From the NCBI RefSeq assembly GCF_001632285.1, contig NZ_LWAH01000012.1:168060-232059 (forward strand): a stretch of 64,000 nt of DNA, read 5' to 3'. Origin of the DNA: Moraxella catarrhalis (lineage in GTDB: Bacteria; Pseudomonadota; Gammaproteobacteria; Pseudomonadales; Moraxellaceae). The notes beneath the pieces are model-generated. The model did not search any database, was not told the DNA's origin, and was given only the letters and a program-made list of their open reading frames with translations. Within the stretch, counting starts at the first letter, position 1. Each line of letters begins with the position of its first letter. Positions 27,038-35,838 of the stretch are shown one piece after another. The position numbers were made by a program, and so were the translations under genes.

Positions 27038-27122
27038 GGGGACGTGGCGGAATTGGTAGACGCACTGGATTTAGGTTCCAGCGCCGAGAGGTGTGAGAGT
27101 TCGAGTCTCTCCGTCCCCACCA
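27038..27122 (+). tRNA. tRNA-Leu (TAG)
   Basis: An 85-base class II cloverleaf with acceptor GGGGACG/CGTCCCC, anticodon stem CTGGA/TCCAG around TTTAGGT (anticodon TAG), a variable arm, and encoded CCA. Confidence 0.95.
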
Positions 27123-27174
27123 AATTTAAAAGAGCCAGTGACATTCATCATTGGTTTTTTTCTTATCCAAATTT

Positions 27175-27251
27175 GGGCCTATAGCTCAGTTGGTTAGAGC
27201 AGAGGACTCATAATCCTTTGGTCGCAGGTTCAAGTCCTGCTGGGCCTACCA
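27175..27251 (+). tRNA. tRNA with CAT anticodon (Ile2 type or elongator Met)
   Basis: A 77-base cloverleaf with loop CTCATAA (anticodon CAT) and encoded CCA. It begins with GGGCCTA; pairs C4-G69 and C5-G68 are features that TilS uses to recognise tRNA-Ile2 in E. coli, whose sequence also has the same TTGGTCGC variable and T-stem part. It could instead be elongator tRNA-Met. It lacks initiator features such as three G-C pairs at the anticodon stem base. It shares a transcript with tRNA-Leu. Confidence 0.88.
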
Positions 27252-27263
27252 TTTTCAATTCAT

Positions 27264-27298
27264 AAAAAAGGGTTTGTAAGTTTGCAAGCCCTTTTTTA
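27264..27298 (+). terminator. Terminator after the tRNA-Leu/CAT pair
   Basis: AAAAAGGGTTTG and CAAGCCCTTTTT pair (one T-G) around an 8-base loop, ending in a T run. It lies 14 bases after the tRNA. Confidence 0.85.
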
Positions 27299-27394
27299 TA
27301 CACAATACTTGATAACAATAACAACTCATATCCTAAGTCTTGATAAATCGGTCAGCTAAGACCGTTTATGATATCAATCTCGATGATATTTTAG

Positions 27395-27426
27395 CCAAAA
27401 CAAACAAACCGCCATTAAAGGCGGTA
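27395..27426 (-). terminator. Terminator of the 46-residue protein gene
   Basis: On the minus strand ACCGCC and GGCGGT form a 6-bp stem with a 6-base loop, followed by TTGTTTGTTTT. It lies about 75 bases after the stop of the small gene. Confidence 0.6.
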
Positions 27427-27498
27427 TGTCTGCTTGAAAGCCAACAAGTTTTGGAGAAATGATTAAATAATAAACGATTAAATAATTTAGTTATGCAT

Positions 27499-27639
27499 TT
27501 AAGCAGTTAGTGCCAATGATTCACAATGACCTTTGGCAAGTTTTTTTAGGACAGCAGTGATCATCTCGGTGGTGATTGGCTTTTCGGTACCTTTGGATAA
27601 AATATTCATTTCAATGTTTTGGCGTTTTGGCTGATTCAT
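27499..27639 (-). CDS. Small protein of 46 residues, unknown function
   Basis: This short frame has all parts of a gene. The ATG at 27639 is preceded by AGGA at a good distance. Upstream on the minus strand are TTGTGT and TATACT with an 18-base spacer (27711-27740). A hairpin with T tract follows. The product starts MNQPKRQNIEMNILSKGTEK, is basic at the N-terminus, has a likely amphipathic helix (TTEMITAVLKKLAKG) and ends GHCESLALTA with a single Cys. There is no signal peptide or membrane segment. I do not recognise it. A regulatory or DNA/RNA-binding role is possible but only a guess. Confidence 0.6.
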   Translation of the reverse strand: MNQPKRQNIEMNILSKGTEKPITTEMITAVLKKLAKGHCESLALTA

Positions 27640-27710
27640 TGTCATATCCTATGTCTATCACCAGCAGCTGTTATAAATTTGCTTTGGTGTTTGATTGATT
27701 TGTTGAGATT

Positions 27711-27740
27711 AGTATAGCTTATGTTTACAGATGTACACAA
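27711..27740 (-). promoter_or_regulatory. Candidate promoter of the 46-residue gene
   Basis: On the minus strand TTGTGT (27740-27735), an 18-base spacer, then TATACT (27716-27711). The transcript would have a leader of about 65 bases. Confidence 0.5.
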
Positions 27741-27849
27741 CCAATTATTGCCAATTTATGCCCATAAAGTGTAAACACTTGTTTCATTTTTGACATATCT
27801 TGTCACATCTTTATTAATTTTAAGGCAATCCCCTTAAATTTAATCAATC

Positions 27850-27883
27850 CCAATAAAAAATAACGCTCAAAAATGAGCGTTAC
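27850..27883 (-). terminator. Terminator of suhB
   Basis: On the minus strand AACGCTCA and TGAGCGTT pair around a short A/T loop, followed by a TTTTTTATT tract. It lies 30 bases after the suhB stop. Confidence 0.8.
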
Positions 27884-27913
27884 TAGATATGACCATGATA
27901 CATGCAAAGGCGT

Positions 27914-28747
27914 TTAGCCCACCAAAGCATTTTCCCAACGCGGTACGACCAATTGCATTAATGGTTTGAGCAATTTGACATTACAAGCAAACACAGAGCC
28001 AGTTGTCATCGCATTTGATGCACCTTTGTGATCAACCACCACACCACGCGCTTCGGTGACAATTAGCTCGCCTGCCGCCATATCCCAAGGCTTAAGCGAC
28101 ATCTCAAAATAACCATCATAGCGACCTGCTGCAACATAGCACAAATCTAAGGCAGCAGAACCAAAGCGGCGTACTTGACCACCATTTTCACAGATGGCTT
28201 GCAAGCTGGCAAAATGCTGACGGGCAAAGCTGACTCGCTCTTCGCCCACCATACGCTCATAGGGATGACCTGTCGTAAACAGTCCGCCTTCAATGGTCTT
28301 GCGTTCACTCACCTGCAAGCGACGCTGATTCATGACAGCACCACGACCACGACTGGCAGAAAACATTTCATCTCGAACAGGATCATAAATCACACCATGC
28401 TCAGTGACGCCATTTTTTTGGACAGCGATAGACACACAAAAATGTGGGACGCCATGGACAAAGTTTTGGGTGCCATCTAGTGGATCAATCACCCAACACC
28501 AATCAGCATCATGACCCTTACCCTCTTGTAAGCCAAATTCTTCACCCAAATACGAATGATTGGGATAGCTTTCTTTGAGTGTAGCAATCGTCAGCTCTTC
28601 AGCATAACGGTCAATTTGGGTAACCAAGCCATCAAGCCCCTTGGATTCTACCGCCAAATCAAGGCGATGGCGATTTTGATGTGCTCGCAAAATTTCATGA
28701 CCCACTTTTTTGGCTGCGTTTGCCGCCATGACAACCATCGGTTCCAT
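27914..28747 (-). CDS. suhB: Inositol-1-monophosphatase family protein SuhB
   Basis: The 277-residue protein has the family metal-binding motifs LGEEFG and WVIDPLDGTQNFVHG, and the C-terminal motif KPWDMAAGELIVTEA. In E. coli SuhB is both a magnesium-dependent inositol monophosphatase and a partner of the rRNA antitermination complex with NusA. Length and motifs fit. ATG at 28747 has AGG a few bases upstream. A terminator follows at 27850-27883. Confidence 0.93.
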   Translation of the reverse strand: MEPMVVMAANAAKKVGHEILRAHQNRHRLDLAVESKGLDGLVTQIDRYAEELTIATLKESYPNHSYLGEEFGLQEGKGHDADWCWVIDPLDGTQNFVHGVPHFCVSIAVQKNGVTEHGVIYDPVRDEMFSASRGRGAVMNQRRLQVSERKTIEGGLFTTGHPYERMVGEERVSFARQHFASLQAICENGGQVRRFGSAALDLCYVAAGRYDGYFEMSLKPWDMAAGELIVTEARGVVVDHKGASNAMTTGSVFACNVKLLKPLMQLVVPRWENALVG

Positions 28748-28900
28748 ACTACACCTGCTTTATTGAATTAAACTGCTTAAAGAGTTAATTTGCACTCATC
28801 ACGCAAAAGGTTTTTATTATACGCCAAAAACTGCCAAAAAACCAATGAAAATTATGGTCATGGCAACAAATACACAAAACACAACCAACCCGACAAGGAT

Positions 28901-30997
28901 TTAGTTTTTGATGATTAAATTACTTAAAGATTGATAAATACCATCAGTATCCAATCGGCAATACAACAGCTGTTCTTCATGGCTGGCATGATGAATGAAC
29001 GCATCTTTGATACCGATATTTAACAGCTTAACCAACGCTTGTAGGCTTACGATGAATTCATTCACCGCACTGCCTGCACCGCCTGTGATTTGATGCTCTT
29101 CAACAGTAGCAATATGCGTCACACCCATCTCAAGCAGCCTTAAAATAAGTGCCTCATCCAAAGGCTTAACCCAACGCATATCCACCACGATACAAGCGAT
29201 TGCTTGACTTTCTGACAGTCTTTGGGCGGCGGTCAGAGCATCTTTTAGGCGAGTGCCGAACGATAATACTGCCAGTTTTTTGGTGCTTTTTGTATCAAAG
29301 TTTGATGACTGCCAGACCACATTGGCCCGCCCAATTGGGTAATGCTCATCTGTCATATCAACCTTACGCCCCACGCCAACACCACGAGGATAGCGTACGG
29401 CTGCCACACCGTCATACTGATAACAAGTGTTCAATAACTGATGGCACTCATGTTCATCACTTGGGGCAGCGATTATGACATTAGGCACACAGCGTAAAAA
29501 TGCCAAATCAAAAACCCCAGCATGAGTCGCACCATCTTCACCGACCAAACCTGCACGGTCAATAGCAAAGGTAACATCAAGATTTTGTAGGGCGACATCA
29601 TGAATCAGCTGATCATAACCCCGCTGCAAAAAAGTAGAATAAATCGCAACCACAGGTTTAATTTTGCCTGAAGTTGCCATGCCTGCCGCCAAAGTTACCG
29701 CATGCTGCTCAGCAATCGCCACATCAAAAAATCGCTTGGGGTATTTGGTGGCATACTCAACCATACCTGAACCTTCCGCCATAGCTGGCGTGATGGCAAC
29801 CAAGCGCTCATCAATATTTGCCCAATGCAACAACCAATCACCAAAAATCTGTGAATATTTTTTGGCAGTTGGTGCAGATGTGGGTGCTTGATTTTTGCCT
29901 GCTTTGGGTAACTTTCCGATAGCATGATAGCCTATCGGATCAGCTTCGGCAGGTAAAAAACCCTTACCTTTGATGGTATGTACATGAATTAAGATAGCAC
30001 CTTTTAACTGTTTGGCACGCTCAAGCACTTGGATGAGTTTGGGTAAATCATGCCCATCATACGGCCCAAGATAAGTAAAACCAATGGCTTTAAATAGATT
30101 ATCTGCAAATAATTTATCGCCAATTTTTTCAGCAATTTTATCTGGCAAAGGTGAAGAGGTAACGCCATGAAAAAGCTCACTGATTTTTTCGCTGATTTTA
30201 CTCGGTAGGCGACTTGAAACATCTTCAAAAGCACCGTTTGCCATATGCAAATAATGACGAATACGGCGGTCATCAGAGGAGATGGTGCGTTTGACCATCA
30301 AAATATTACCATGCTTATCAATATCCATGGCAAGTCCACGCTGCCATAGCTTTGCCAAATGGCGTGAAAAACCACCAATTGCCGCTGAGATTGACATGTC
30401 ATTATCATTTAAGACAACCAGTAAATCGGCATTTTGTTGGACAGCATCATTCATCGCCTCAAATGCCATACCGCCTGTCATCGCACCATCGCCAATCACA
30501 GCTGCCACGGTACGATTTTCGCCAAGTAATCGTGCCGCCAAACTCATCCCTAACGCTGCTGATATTGAGGTTGATGAATGACCCACGCCAAAAGTATCAT
30601 ACTGGCTTTCTTCACGCTCAGGAAAGGCGGTCAGACCATCTTTTGAACGGATACTTGGAAGGCGTTCACGGCGACCTGTCAAAACTTTGTGCGCATAAGC
30701 TTGATGCCCAACATCCCAAACAAGCTTATCATAAGGGGTATTTAGCACAGCATGTAGTGCAATCGTCAGCTCAACTACGCCAAGATTAGCACCAAAATGC
30801 CCTCCGCTTACGCCTGTTGAGTAAAGTAAATACGCACGCAGCTCATCAGCCAACTGAATCAATTGATCGTTTGTCAGTGCCTTTAGGTCATCAGGGCTGG
30901 CGATACAATCCAAAATCGGCGTGTCAGGACGCATCGTCAAAATCTCATCAAAGACTTTGGCGGTATATGGTTGGCGGTAGGTGGCTGAATCCGTCAT
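28901..30997 (-). CDS. dxs: 1-deoxy-D-xylulose-5-phosphate synthase
   Basis: The enzyme makes deoxyxylulose phosphate from pyruvate and glyceraldehyde 3-phosphate using thiamine diphosphate, feeding isoprenoid, thiamine and pyridoxal synthesis. Visible are SGGHFGANLGVVELT, the cofactor motif GDGAMTGGMAFEAMND, YLGPYDGHD, GLVGEDGATHAGVFDLAFLR and TVEEHQITGGAGSAVNE. With ATG at 30997 it has 698 residues, clearly longer than the about 620 of E. coli. The extra length is mostly an insertion of about 60 residues between HLAKLWQRG and AIGFTYLGPYDG, rich in Ser, Lys and Asp. An upstream ATG at 31030 lacks a ribosome binding site; GGAAG precedes the chosen one at a longish distance. Confidence 0.94.
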   Translation of the reverse strand: MTDSATYRQPYTAKVFDEILTMRPDTPILDCIASPDDLKALTNDQLIQLADELRAYLLYSTGVSGGHFGANLGVVELTIALHAVLNTPYDKLVWDVGHQAYAHKVLTGRRERLPSIRSKDGLTAFPEREESQYDTFGVGHSSTSISAALGMSLAARLLGENRTVAAVIGDGAMTGGMAFEAMNDAVQQNADLLVVLNDNDMSISAAIGGFSRHLAKLWQRGLAMDIDKHGNILMVKRTISSDDRRIRHYLHMANGAFEDVSSRLPSKISEKISELFHGVTSSPLPDKIAEKIGDKLFADNLFKAIGFTYLGPYDGHDLPKLIQVLERAKQLKGAILIHVHTIKGKGFLPAEADPIGYHAIGKLPKAGKNQAPTSAPTAKKYSQIFGDWLLHWANIDERLVAITPAMAEGSGMVEYATKYPKRFFDVAIAEQHAVTLAAGMATSGKIKPVVAIYSTFLQRGYDQLIHDVALQNLDVTFAIDRAGLVGEDGATHAGVFDLAFLRCVPNVIIAAPSDEHECHQLLNTCYQYDGVAAVRYPRGVGVGRKVDMTDEHYPIGRANVVWQSSNFDTKSTKKLAVLSFGTRLKDALTAAQRLSESQAIACIVVDMRWVKPLDEALILRLLEMGVTHIATVEEHQITGGAGSAVNEFIVSLQALVKLLNIGIKDAFIHHASHEEQLLYCRLDTDGIYQSLSNLIIKN

Positions 30998-31339
30998 GAC
31001 TGTTTCGCTTCCAATTATCAAGAAATTCATATTTCATCATCAAAAAGAGTATGGCATAATAGCATTTTTGATGATATACCGCCAATCTTTTAACAAAATT
31101 ACGGCTTTATTATTATCAGTTTACACAATGGTACTGATGCGTTATTTTACAAGACAAGCTTTATTTTTGCTAGAAAAACCCCATTGATTGCTTCATTTTT
31201 ATTGAAATTGAGATGTTAGTAACACTCAAATCGTAAAAACACTCGTTACCCATCGCTTAAGTGGTTAGACCGACCCAAAGATTTGGGCAATTATTTATGA
31301 TAAAAAACCGATTTTAAAAAATGTTTAAGGTATTTTCCC
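30998..31339. other. dxs-ribA divergent intergenic region
   Basis: This 342-base A/T-rich region separates divergent dxs and ribA and should hold both promoters. I see no FMN riboswitch elements before ribA and no supported gene. AAGG at 31327-31330 is the likely ribosome binding site for the TTG start of ribA. Confidence 0.6.
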
Positions 31340-31948
31340 TTGTATAAGTTTATTACCAAAGCCAAACTGCCGACCGTTCATGGTGAATTTGACATTCATA
31401 TTTTTGAAAATGACGATGGTCAAGAGCATATTTTATTAAGTACAGGGTTACCCAATCATACAGATAGATTACCCCTTATCCGTATCCATTCAGAATGCCT
31501 AACGGGCGATGCGTTTGGGTCACTAAAATGCGACTGCGGCCCACAGCTAAATGCTGCCATGAGTGCCATTCAATCACATGGCGTGGGTGCAATTTTGTAT
31601 TTGCGACAAGAGGGGCGTGGGATTGGATTAACCAACAAAATACGCGCCTATGCTCTACAGGATCAAGGGCATGATACACTAGAGGCAAATTTATTATTAG
31701 GTCTGCCAGCTGATGCACGCACTTATGAGATGTGCCAAGCAATGCTTGCACATGTAGGCATTAATCAAGTGGCTTTAATGACAAATAATCCCAATAAAGT
31801 CAATGAGTTAAATGAATTGGGCATCACAGTGGTTGAGCGAATTCCTCTGATTGTTGGCATCAATCAACACAACACTTCTTATTTAACCGTTAAAGGTGAA
31901 CGCATGAATCACTATATCAATACAGATGATTTGAGCCAAAAACCCTAA
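31340..31948 (+). CDS. ribA: GTP cyclohydrolase II
   Basis: The 202-residue enzyme has the zinc site [18 protein letters not shown] (three Cys), the substrate motif [20 protein letters not shown], and [15 protein letters not shown]. It opens GTP to start riboflavin synthesis. The start is TTG at 31340: homologues begin at the same distance before [10 protein letters not shown], no ATG is in frame nearby, and AAGG lies nine bases upstream. hemF follows after 17 bases and is probably cotranscribed. Confidence 0.94.
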   Translation: MYKFITKAKLPTVHGEFDIHIFENDDGQEHILLSTGLPNHTDRLPLIRIHSECLTGDAFGSLKCDCGPQLNAAMSAIQSHGVGAILYLRQEGRGIGLTNKIRAYALQDQGHDTLEANLLLGLPADARTYEMCQAMLAHVGINQVALMTNNPNKVNELNELGITVVERIPLIVGINQHNTSYLTVKGERMNHYINTDDLSQKP

Positions 31949-31965
31949 TCCAGCAGGAACATCTT

Positions 31966-32928
31966 ATGCAAGCACAAATCCAAGCAGTCAGAGAGTTTTT
32001 GTTAAACTTACAACAAGCCATCGTTCACGCCCTTGAAAACCAAGAAAATTCAGGTGGTTTCGATGGTCGTACTGATACCAAATTCATCGCAGATACTTGG
32101 GAGCGTCCCGAAGGTGGCGGGGGTCGCTCTTGTGTCTTATCAGGTGGGCAAGTCATCGAAAAAGCAGGCGTCATGTTTAGCCATATTCATATCAAGCAGA
32201 TGCCTGCTTCTGCGACAGTACGCCACCCTGAGCTGGTTGGTGCTCAAGCACAAGCACTGGGGGTCTCTTTGGTTGTCCACCCCAAAAACCCCTATGTACC
32301 GACAAGCCATGCCAATGTACGGTTATTTGTTGCCACACCCACCGATGGTAGCACACCAATTTGGTGGTTTGGTGGCGGATTTGATTTGACGCCCTTTTAT
32401 CCAAATCTCAATGATGTCAAGCATTGGCATCAGGTGGCTTATGATTTATGCCAGCCTTTTGGCGATGAAGTTTATCCCAAGTATAAAACTTGGTGTGATG
32501 AATATTTTTATCTTAAACATCGTCATGAGTGTCGTGGCGTGGGTGGTTTGTTTTATGATGACATGAATACAGCATCCACAAACTGGGACTTTATGACATG
32601 TTTTAAGTTCATGCAGGCCGTCGGACAAGGCTATATTGAGGGTATCATACCAATCTTTGAGCGTAATAAACACCAAAGCTATACCGAGCATGAACGCCAA
32701 TTCCAACTATATCGCCGTGGTCGTTATGTGGAGTATAATTTGGTATTTGACCGTGGTACGCTCTTTGGTTTACAATCTAATGGGCGTACCGAATCAATTT
32801 TGGTTTCTATGCCACCGCTGGCAGCTTGGGAATACAGATATGAACCCAAGCAAGGGACGCCCGAATTTGAGTTGACCGATTTTTATCTAAAACCCCAAGA
32901 TTGGCTAAACTTATCAGATAAGCCATAA
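31966..32928 (+). CDS. hemF: Oxygen-dependent coproporphyrinogen III oxidase
   Basis: The 320-residue protein matches Hem[28 protein letters not shown], the substrate and metal region NVRLFVATP and [34 protein letters not shown] and [19 protein letters not shown]. It performs the oxygen-dependent decarboxylation of coproporphyrinogen III to protoporphyrinogen IX in haem synthesis. The ATG has GGAA a short distance upstream. Haem made here would supply the c-type cytochromes encoded nearby. Confidence 0.96.
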   Translation: MQAQIQAVREFLLNLQQAIVHALENQENSGGFDGRTDTKFIADTWERPEGGGGRSCVLSGGQVIEKAGVMFSHIHIKQMPASATVRHPELVGAQAQALGVSLVVHPKNPYVPTSHANVRLFVATPTDGSTPIWWFGGGFDLTPFYPNLNDVKHWHQVAYDLCQPFGDEVYPKYKTWCDEYFYLKHRHECRGVGGLFYDDMNTASTNWDFMTCFKFMQAVGQGYIEGIIPIFERNKHQSYTEHERQFQLYRRGRYVEYNLVFDRGTLFGLQSNGRTESILVSMPPLAAWEYRYEPKQGTPEFELTDFYLKPQDWLNLSDKP

Positions 32929-33059
32929 CATAAATTGCCGTTGTCTTGGCTGGTCAATCAAATTTGGTCAATTTTTTAGGTATTGTTTCATCAAAAAACA
33001 CTGTTATCCTGATTGCATGTCATCATTGTTTGTAATCAGAATAGACATTTCATCAATCA

Positions 33060-33105
33060 TTTTGGTAAATAATATTAGGTTACCAAATAACCTGTTTTAC
33101 CAAAA
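33060..33105. promoter_or_regulatory. Nested inverted repeats upstream of the cytochrome c' gene
   Basis: An outer pair TTTTGGTAAA (33060-33069) and TTTACCAAAA (33096-33105) encloses a perfect inner pair AGGTTA/TAACCT (33077-33082, 33088-33093) around CCAAA. The block ends 31 bases before the start codon at 33137. The position and double symmetry suggest a regulator site or an RNA structure in the leader. Confidence 0.5.
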
Positions 33106-33136
33106 TAAGGTATTTTAACAAAACGGAGCCGCCGCC

Positions 33137-33595
33137 ATGTTTCATAAAATTACCTTAGCTGCTGCATGTTTTATGACTGTTATTTTAGCAGGTTGCAACA
33201 GCTCAGGGACTGCCACCGCCAATAATCCACAGGTTGAAGACCGTGCCAAACTCATGAAAGATTGGCGTCATGCCAATGAAGGTATGAAGGCAATGATTGA
33301 AGACCCAAGTCGCTTTGATGCCATCACCTTTAAAGAGCGAGCTGATTTTATTGCTGATACCAATGCCACCATGTGGGTACACTTTGAAGGAGAAATGGCT
33401 CAAGGTGGTCATGCTAAAGATGAGATATGGACAGACCCTGAAGGCTTTCAAACCAAAATCGAAGCGTTTACCAGCTCAATTAATGCACTTGCCTTAGCAG
33501 CATCAGAAGCTGCCTCGGCGGCTGATGTTGAAGCAAGCTATGGTGAAATGGCCAGCCAGTGTGGTTCTTGCCATAAGGCTTATAAGAAAAAATAG
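33137..33595 (+). CDS. Cytochrome c' (class II) lipoprotein, Msp22-like
   Basis: The 152-residue precursor has a lipoprotein signal (lipobox ILAGC, Cys20) and one haem motif near the C-terminus, SQCGSCHKAYKKK. A haem motif at the end of a four-helix domain is the mark of class II cytochrome c'. The middle part, including NATMWVHFEGEMAQGGH and EIWTDPEGFQ, fits the helical bundle. M. catarrhalis Msp22 is described as a surface lipoprotein with cytochrome c' similarity, and this gene fits it; the identity is from memory. Cytochromes c' bind nitric oxide in other bacteria. GGAG lies nine bases before the ATG. A terminator follows. Confidence 0.85.
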   Translation: MFHKITLAAACFMTVILAGCNSSGTATANNPQVEDRAKLMKDWRHANEGMKAMIEDPSRFDAITFKERADFIADTNATMWVHFEGEMAQGGHAKDEIWTDPEGFQTKIEAFTSSINALALAASEAASAADVEASYGEMASQCGSCHKAYKKK

Positions 33596-33626
33596 CACGC
33601 CCAGCAGTCGTTTAATCTCCCTATCA

Positions 33627-33653
33627 ATGCCCCTAATATATGGGGGTATTTTT
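33627..33653 (+). terminator. Terminator of the cytochrome c' gene
   Basis: TGCCCC and GGGGGTA form a G/C-rich stem around TAATATAT, followed by TTTTT. Confidence 0.8.
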
Positions 33654-33753
33654 AGTACAATCATGGATAGGGTTTTAAGTTTTGATCGTATGTTATAAAA
33701 ATATCATCAATGCTAAGCGTGCTTGATGCCAAAGCCGTAATACCCCAAATCAA

Positions 33754-34547
33754 TCACCCAAATTGACGCTGAATAAATTGCACCGTGCTATCTTTTGCTT
33801 TTTTGATGGCAAGCTTTCGGTTGGCACCGAGCATCAGTTTGATCTGCCAAAGCTTTTCTTGATACAGTGCCAAATAATCTTGCCGCTGCGTGGTATTCAT
33901 CATACGCTTGCTTGCAAGTACTACATCAGGTGAACGCATCTTGATGGCATCTATCAAAGATATCGCCATACAAACAGGGTCATCGCTGATATGCGTCAAT
34001 AGTCCATAATCCTTGGCAATCGGTGCACCCATCATCTCAGCGGTCATGGCAATCTGCTGCATCACATCTCAGCGAATATCACAAGCGGTATGCGTAATGC
34101 CCATATCAGCAACCAAACCCCACTTAGTCTCAAGCACTGATAAGCAAGCATCCATCGCTGCGATACGAATATCCGCCCCAAGTGCCAGCTGAAGACCGCC
34201 GCCAACGCACACACCCTGTACAACAGCAATGACTGGCACAGGCAAACTCTGCCAAATCAAGCAAACCTTTTGAAACTTACTGGGTGTCGGTTTGGCAAGT
34301 TCATACAAAGCAAGACCTAAATTTTTAGGATCATTTAAATCCGCCAAATCCAGCCCTGAGCTAAAATTCCCATCTGCACCCATCAAAATCACCGCTCGAA
34401 CTTCACGATTACGCTTGAGTTTATGAGCAACCTTAATCAGCTCATCCATCATCTGAAAGCTGATGGCATTTTTTTATTGGGGCGGTTGAGTGTGATGGTG
34501 GCGATTTGGTGTTCGATTTGTACAGTCAGTGTCTTTAACTGTTCCAT
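33754..34547 (-). pseudogene. Enoyl-CoA hydratase/isomerase family gene, frameshifted and nonsense-mutated
   Basis: The start at 34547 has AGGG five bases upstream and gives MEQLKTLTVQIEHQ then TITLNRPNKK. At 34468-34474 a run of seven A (minus strand) shifts the frame; eight A would restore KNAISFQMMDEL. The frame then continues with VRAVILMGADGNFSSGLDL and VQGVCVGGGLQLALGADIRIA (the oxyanion-hole Gly). An in-frame TGA at 34069-34071 follows ACDIR, after which the same frame goes on as DVMQQIAMTAEMM and SDDPV to the stop at 33754. The family acts on acyl-CoA esters. The two lesions make it inactive unless read through. Confidence 0.88.
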
Positions 34548-34740
34548 CATTGCCCTTTTTTGGTTTGGTAATGGCGTCATACTTAATACATATTGAAATA
34601 AAAATCAATAACCAATCAGTCCATAAATAAGATGATTATCCAATATTTTATCTTTTTTTTGTATCAAGCAATATAAAAAAGTACGGCGTTTATCCACATT
34701 TTGCTACTTGACAGGACAATTTACCCAGCGTATCTTATGA

Positions 34741-35838
34741 TTATTGGGCTTTATGCACAAAAGCACCCGATGAAGGGACACGAGAATCTGCGGCAATCTT
34801 AGTACGCAGTGCTTTTGCTTCTTCTTCTGTTTTTTCGTTACCAACCAAGATACGCAACCCACGACTTGTATTGCTGGTTGTGACTTTATAGCCAGCATCA
34901 CGATACTTTTTAACCACCTCATCAACCCGATCTTTATCTGGAGAGATTGCCACTTGAACCATGTACCGCTCAGATGTTTGGGAACTTTGAGATTTTGATT
35001 CAGTTTTTTTATCTGTCTTAGATTGAGGCTGATTGTCAGATTTTTTATTACCGTCTTTAGATGCGGATTCTCTGGCTTTATTATCACGCTCCAAACGAGC
35101 TATTTGAGATGCAGATGGTATCTTGATACGACGCTCTGCTCTTAAAACATCATTGCGTGTCACGCCATTAGCTTCAACCAAGGCGGCAACCGAAATGCCG
35201 TAACGATTCGCAATACCCTGCCAAGTTTCACCACGCTGAACATCGTGAGTACCCGCCTTCGCAGGTGCTTTGGTTTGGGTGTTTTTATTCTCTTTTTTAT
35301 TTTCAGCTTTATTTTCGGTGGGTTTATCAGCGGTTTTGGCTTTTTCATCCTTTGTTTCTTGTTCAGAGTTCTTAAGCATCTCAGCAGCCTTTTTGGCTTC
35401 TTCGGCCTTACGGGCAGCTTCGATTGCTTCGGGGCGTGTCTGAACTGTTGGTGCTGCGATCAACTCACTTTTGGCAGCACTGTCCGCTGAAACTGTTTGG
35501 GTATCGTTCGTCATGCGTCCATTAGCTTCGGCACTGGCTTTTTCAAGTGCTTGTTTGCGTGCATTATTTTGTTCTTCAAGCAAGGCAGCCGCTTGCTTTT
35601 GCATTTGAAGCGTATGTGCTTCACGCACACGCTGCTTTTCGGCAAGTAGCTTTTCTTCGGTAGCTATATCTGCCGTCAAAGGCTGAACCACAGGTTTTGC
35701 CACCTTGGTATCACTTGGTATCTGCTGGGGCGTTTGTACTGATTTGGTTGTTTGAGTGTCATTTTTTGCCAAGGCAAAAAAAGCCACGCCGCTACCAATG
35801 ACCAGCGTAATGCCCAATACAATTTGTTTAGAAATCAT
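34741..35838 (-). CDS. LysM and SPOR domain protein, inner-membrane anchored
   Basis: The 365-residue protein has an N-terminal membrane anchor (IVLGITLVIGSGVAFFALA). A long Ala/Lys/Glu-rich coiled linker runs to about residue 200. A LysM domain follows (HDVQRGETWQGIANRYGISVAALVEANGV), then a Lys/Ser/Gln-rich spacer, and a C-terminal SPOR domain (RYMVQVAISPDKDRVDEV to the end). Both domains bind peptidoglycan, SPOR preferring denuded glycan at division sites. A role at the septum is likely. ATG at 35838 is chosen; the frame's first codon is TTG. In relatives a SPOR protein (DedD) follows folC, and here it lies near folC but divergent with nnrS between. Confidence 0.8.
   Translation of the reverse strand: MISKQIVLGITLVIGSGVAFFALAKNDTQTTKSVQTPQQIPSDTKVAKPVVQPLTADIATEEKLLAEKQRVREAHTLQMQKQAAALLEEQNNARKQALEKASAEANGRMTNDTQTVSADSAAKSELIAAPTVQTRPEAIEAARKAEEAKKAAEMLKNSEQETKDEKAKTADKPTENKAENKKENKNTQTKAPAKAGTHDVQRGETWQGIANRYGISVAALVEANGVTRNDVLRAERRIKIPSASQIARLERDNKARESASKDGNKKSDNQPQSKTDKKTESKSQSSQTSERYMVQVAISPDKDRVDEVVKKYRDAGYKVTTSNTSRGLRILVGNEKTEEEAKALRTKIAADSRVPSSGAFVHKAQ

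Noticed and set aside
30352..30789. 145-codon frame antisense to dxs
   Set aside because: Shadow of the conserved Dxs cofactor region.
31188..31339. Possible FMN riboswitch before ribA
   Set aside because: No conserved RFN-element blocks were found in the leader.
33754..34547. Reading the TGA in the hydratase gene as selenocysteine or programmed read-through
   Set aside because: There is no visible SECIS-like hairpin, the family has no Cys at that position as far as I know, and a second frameshift lies upstream.
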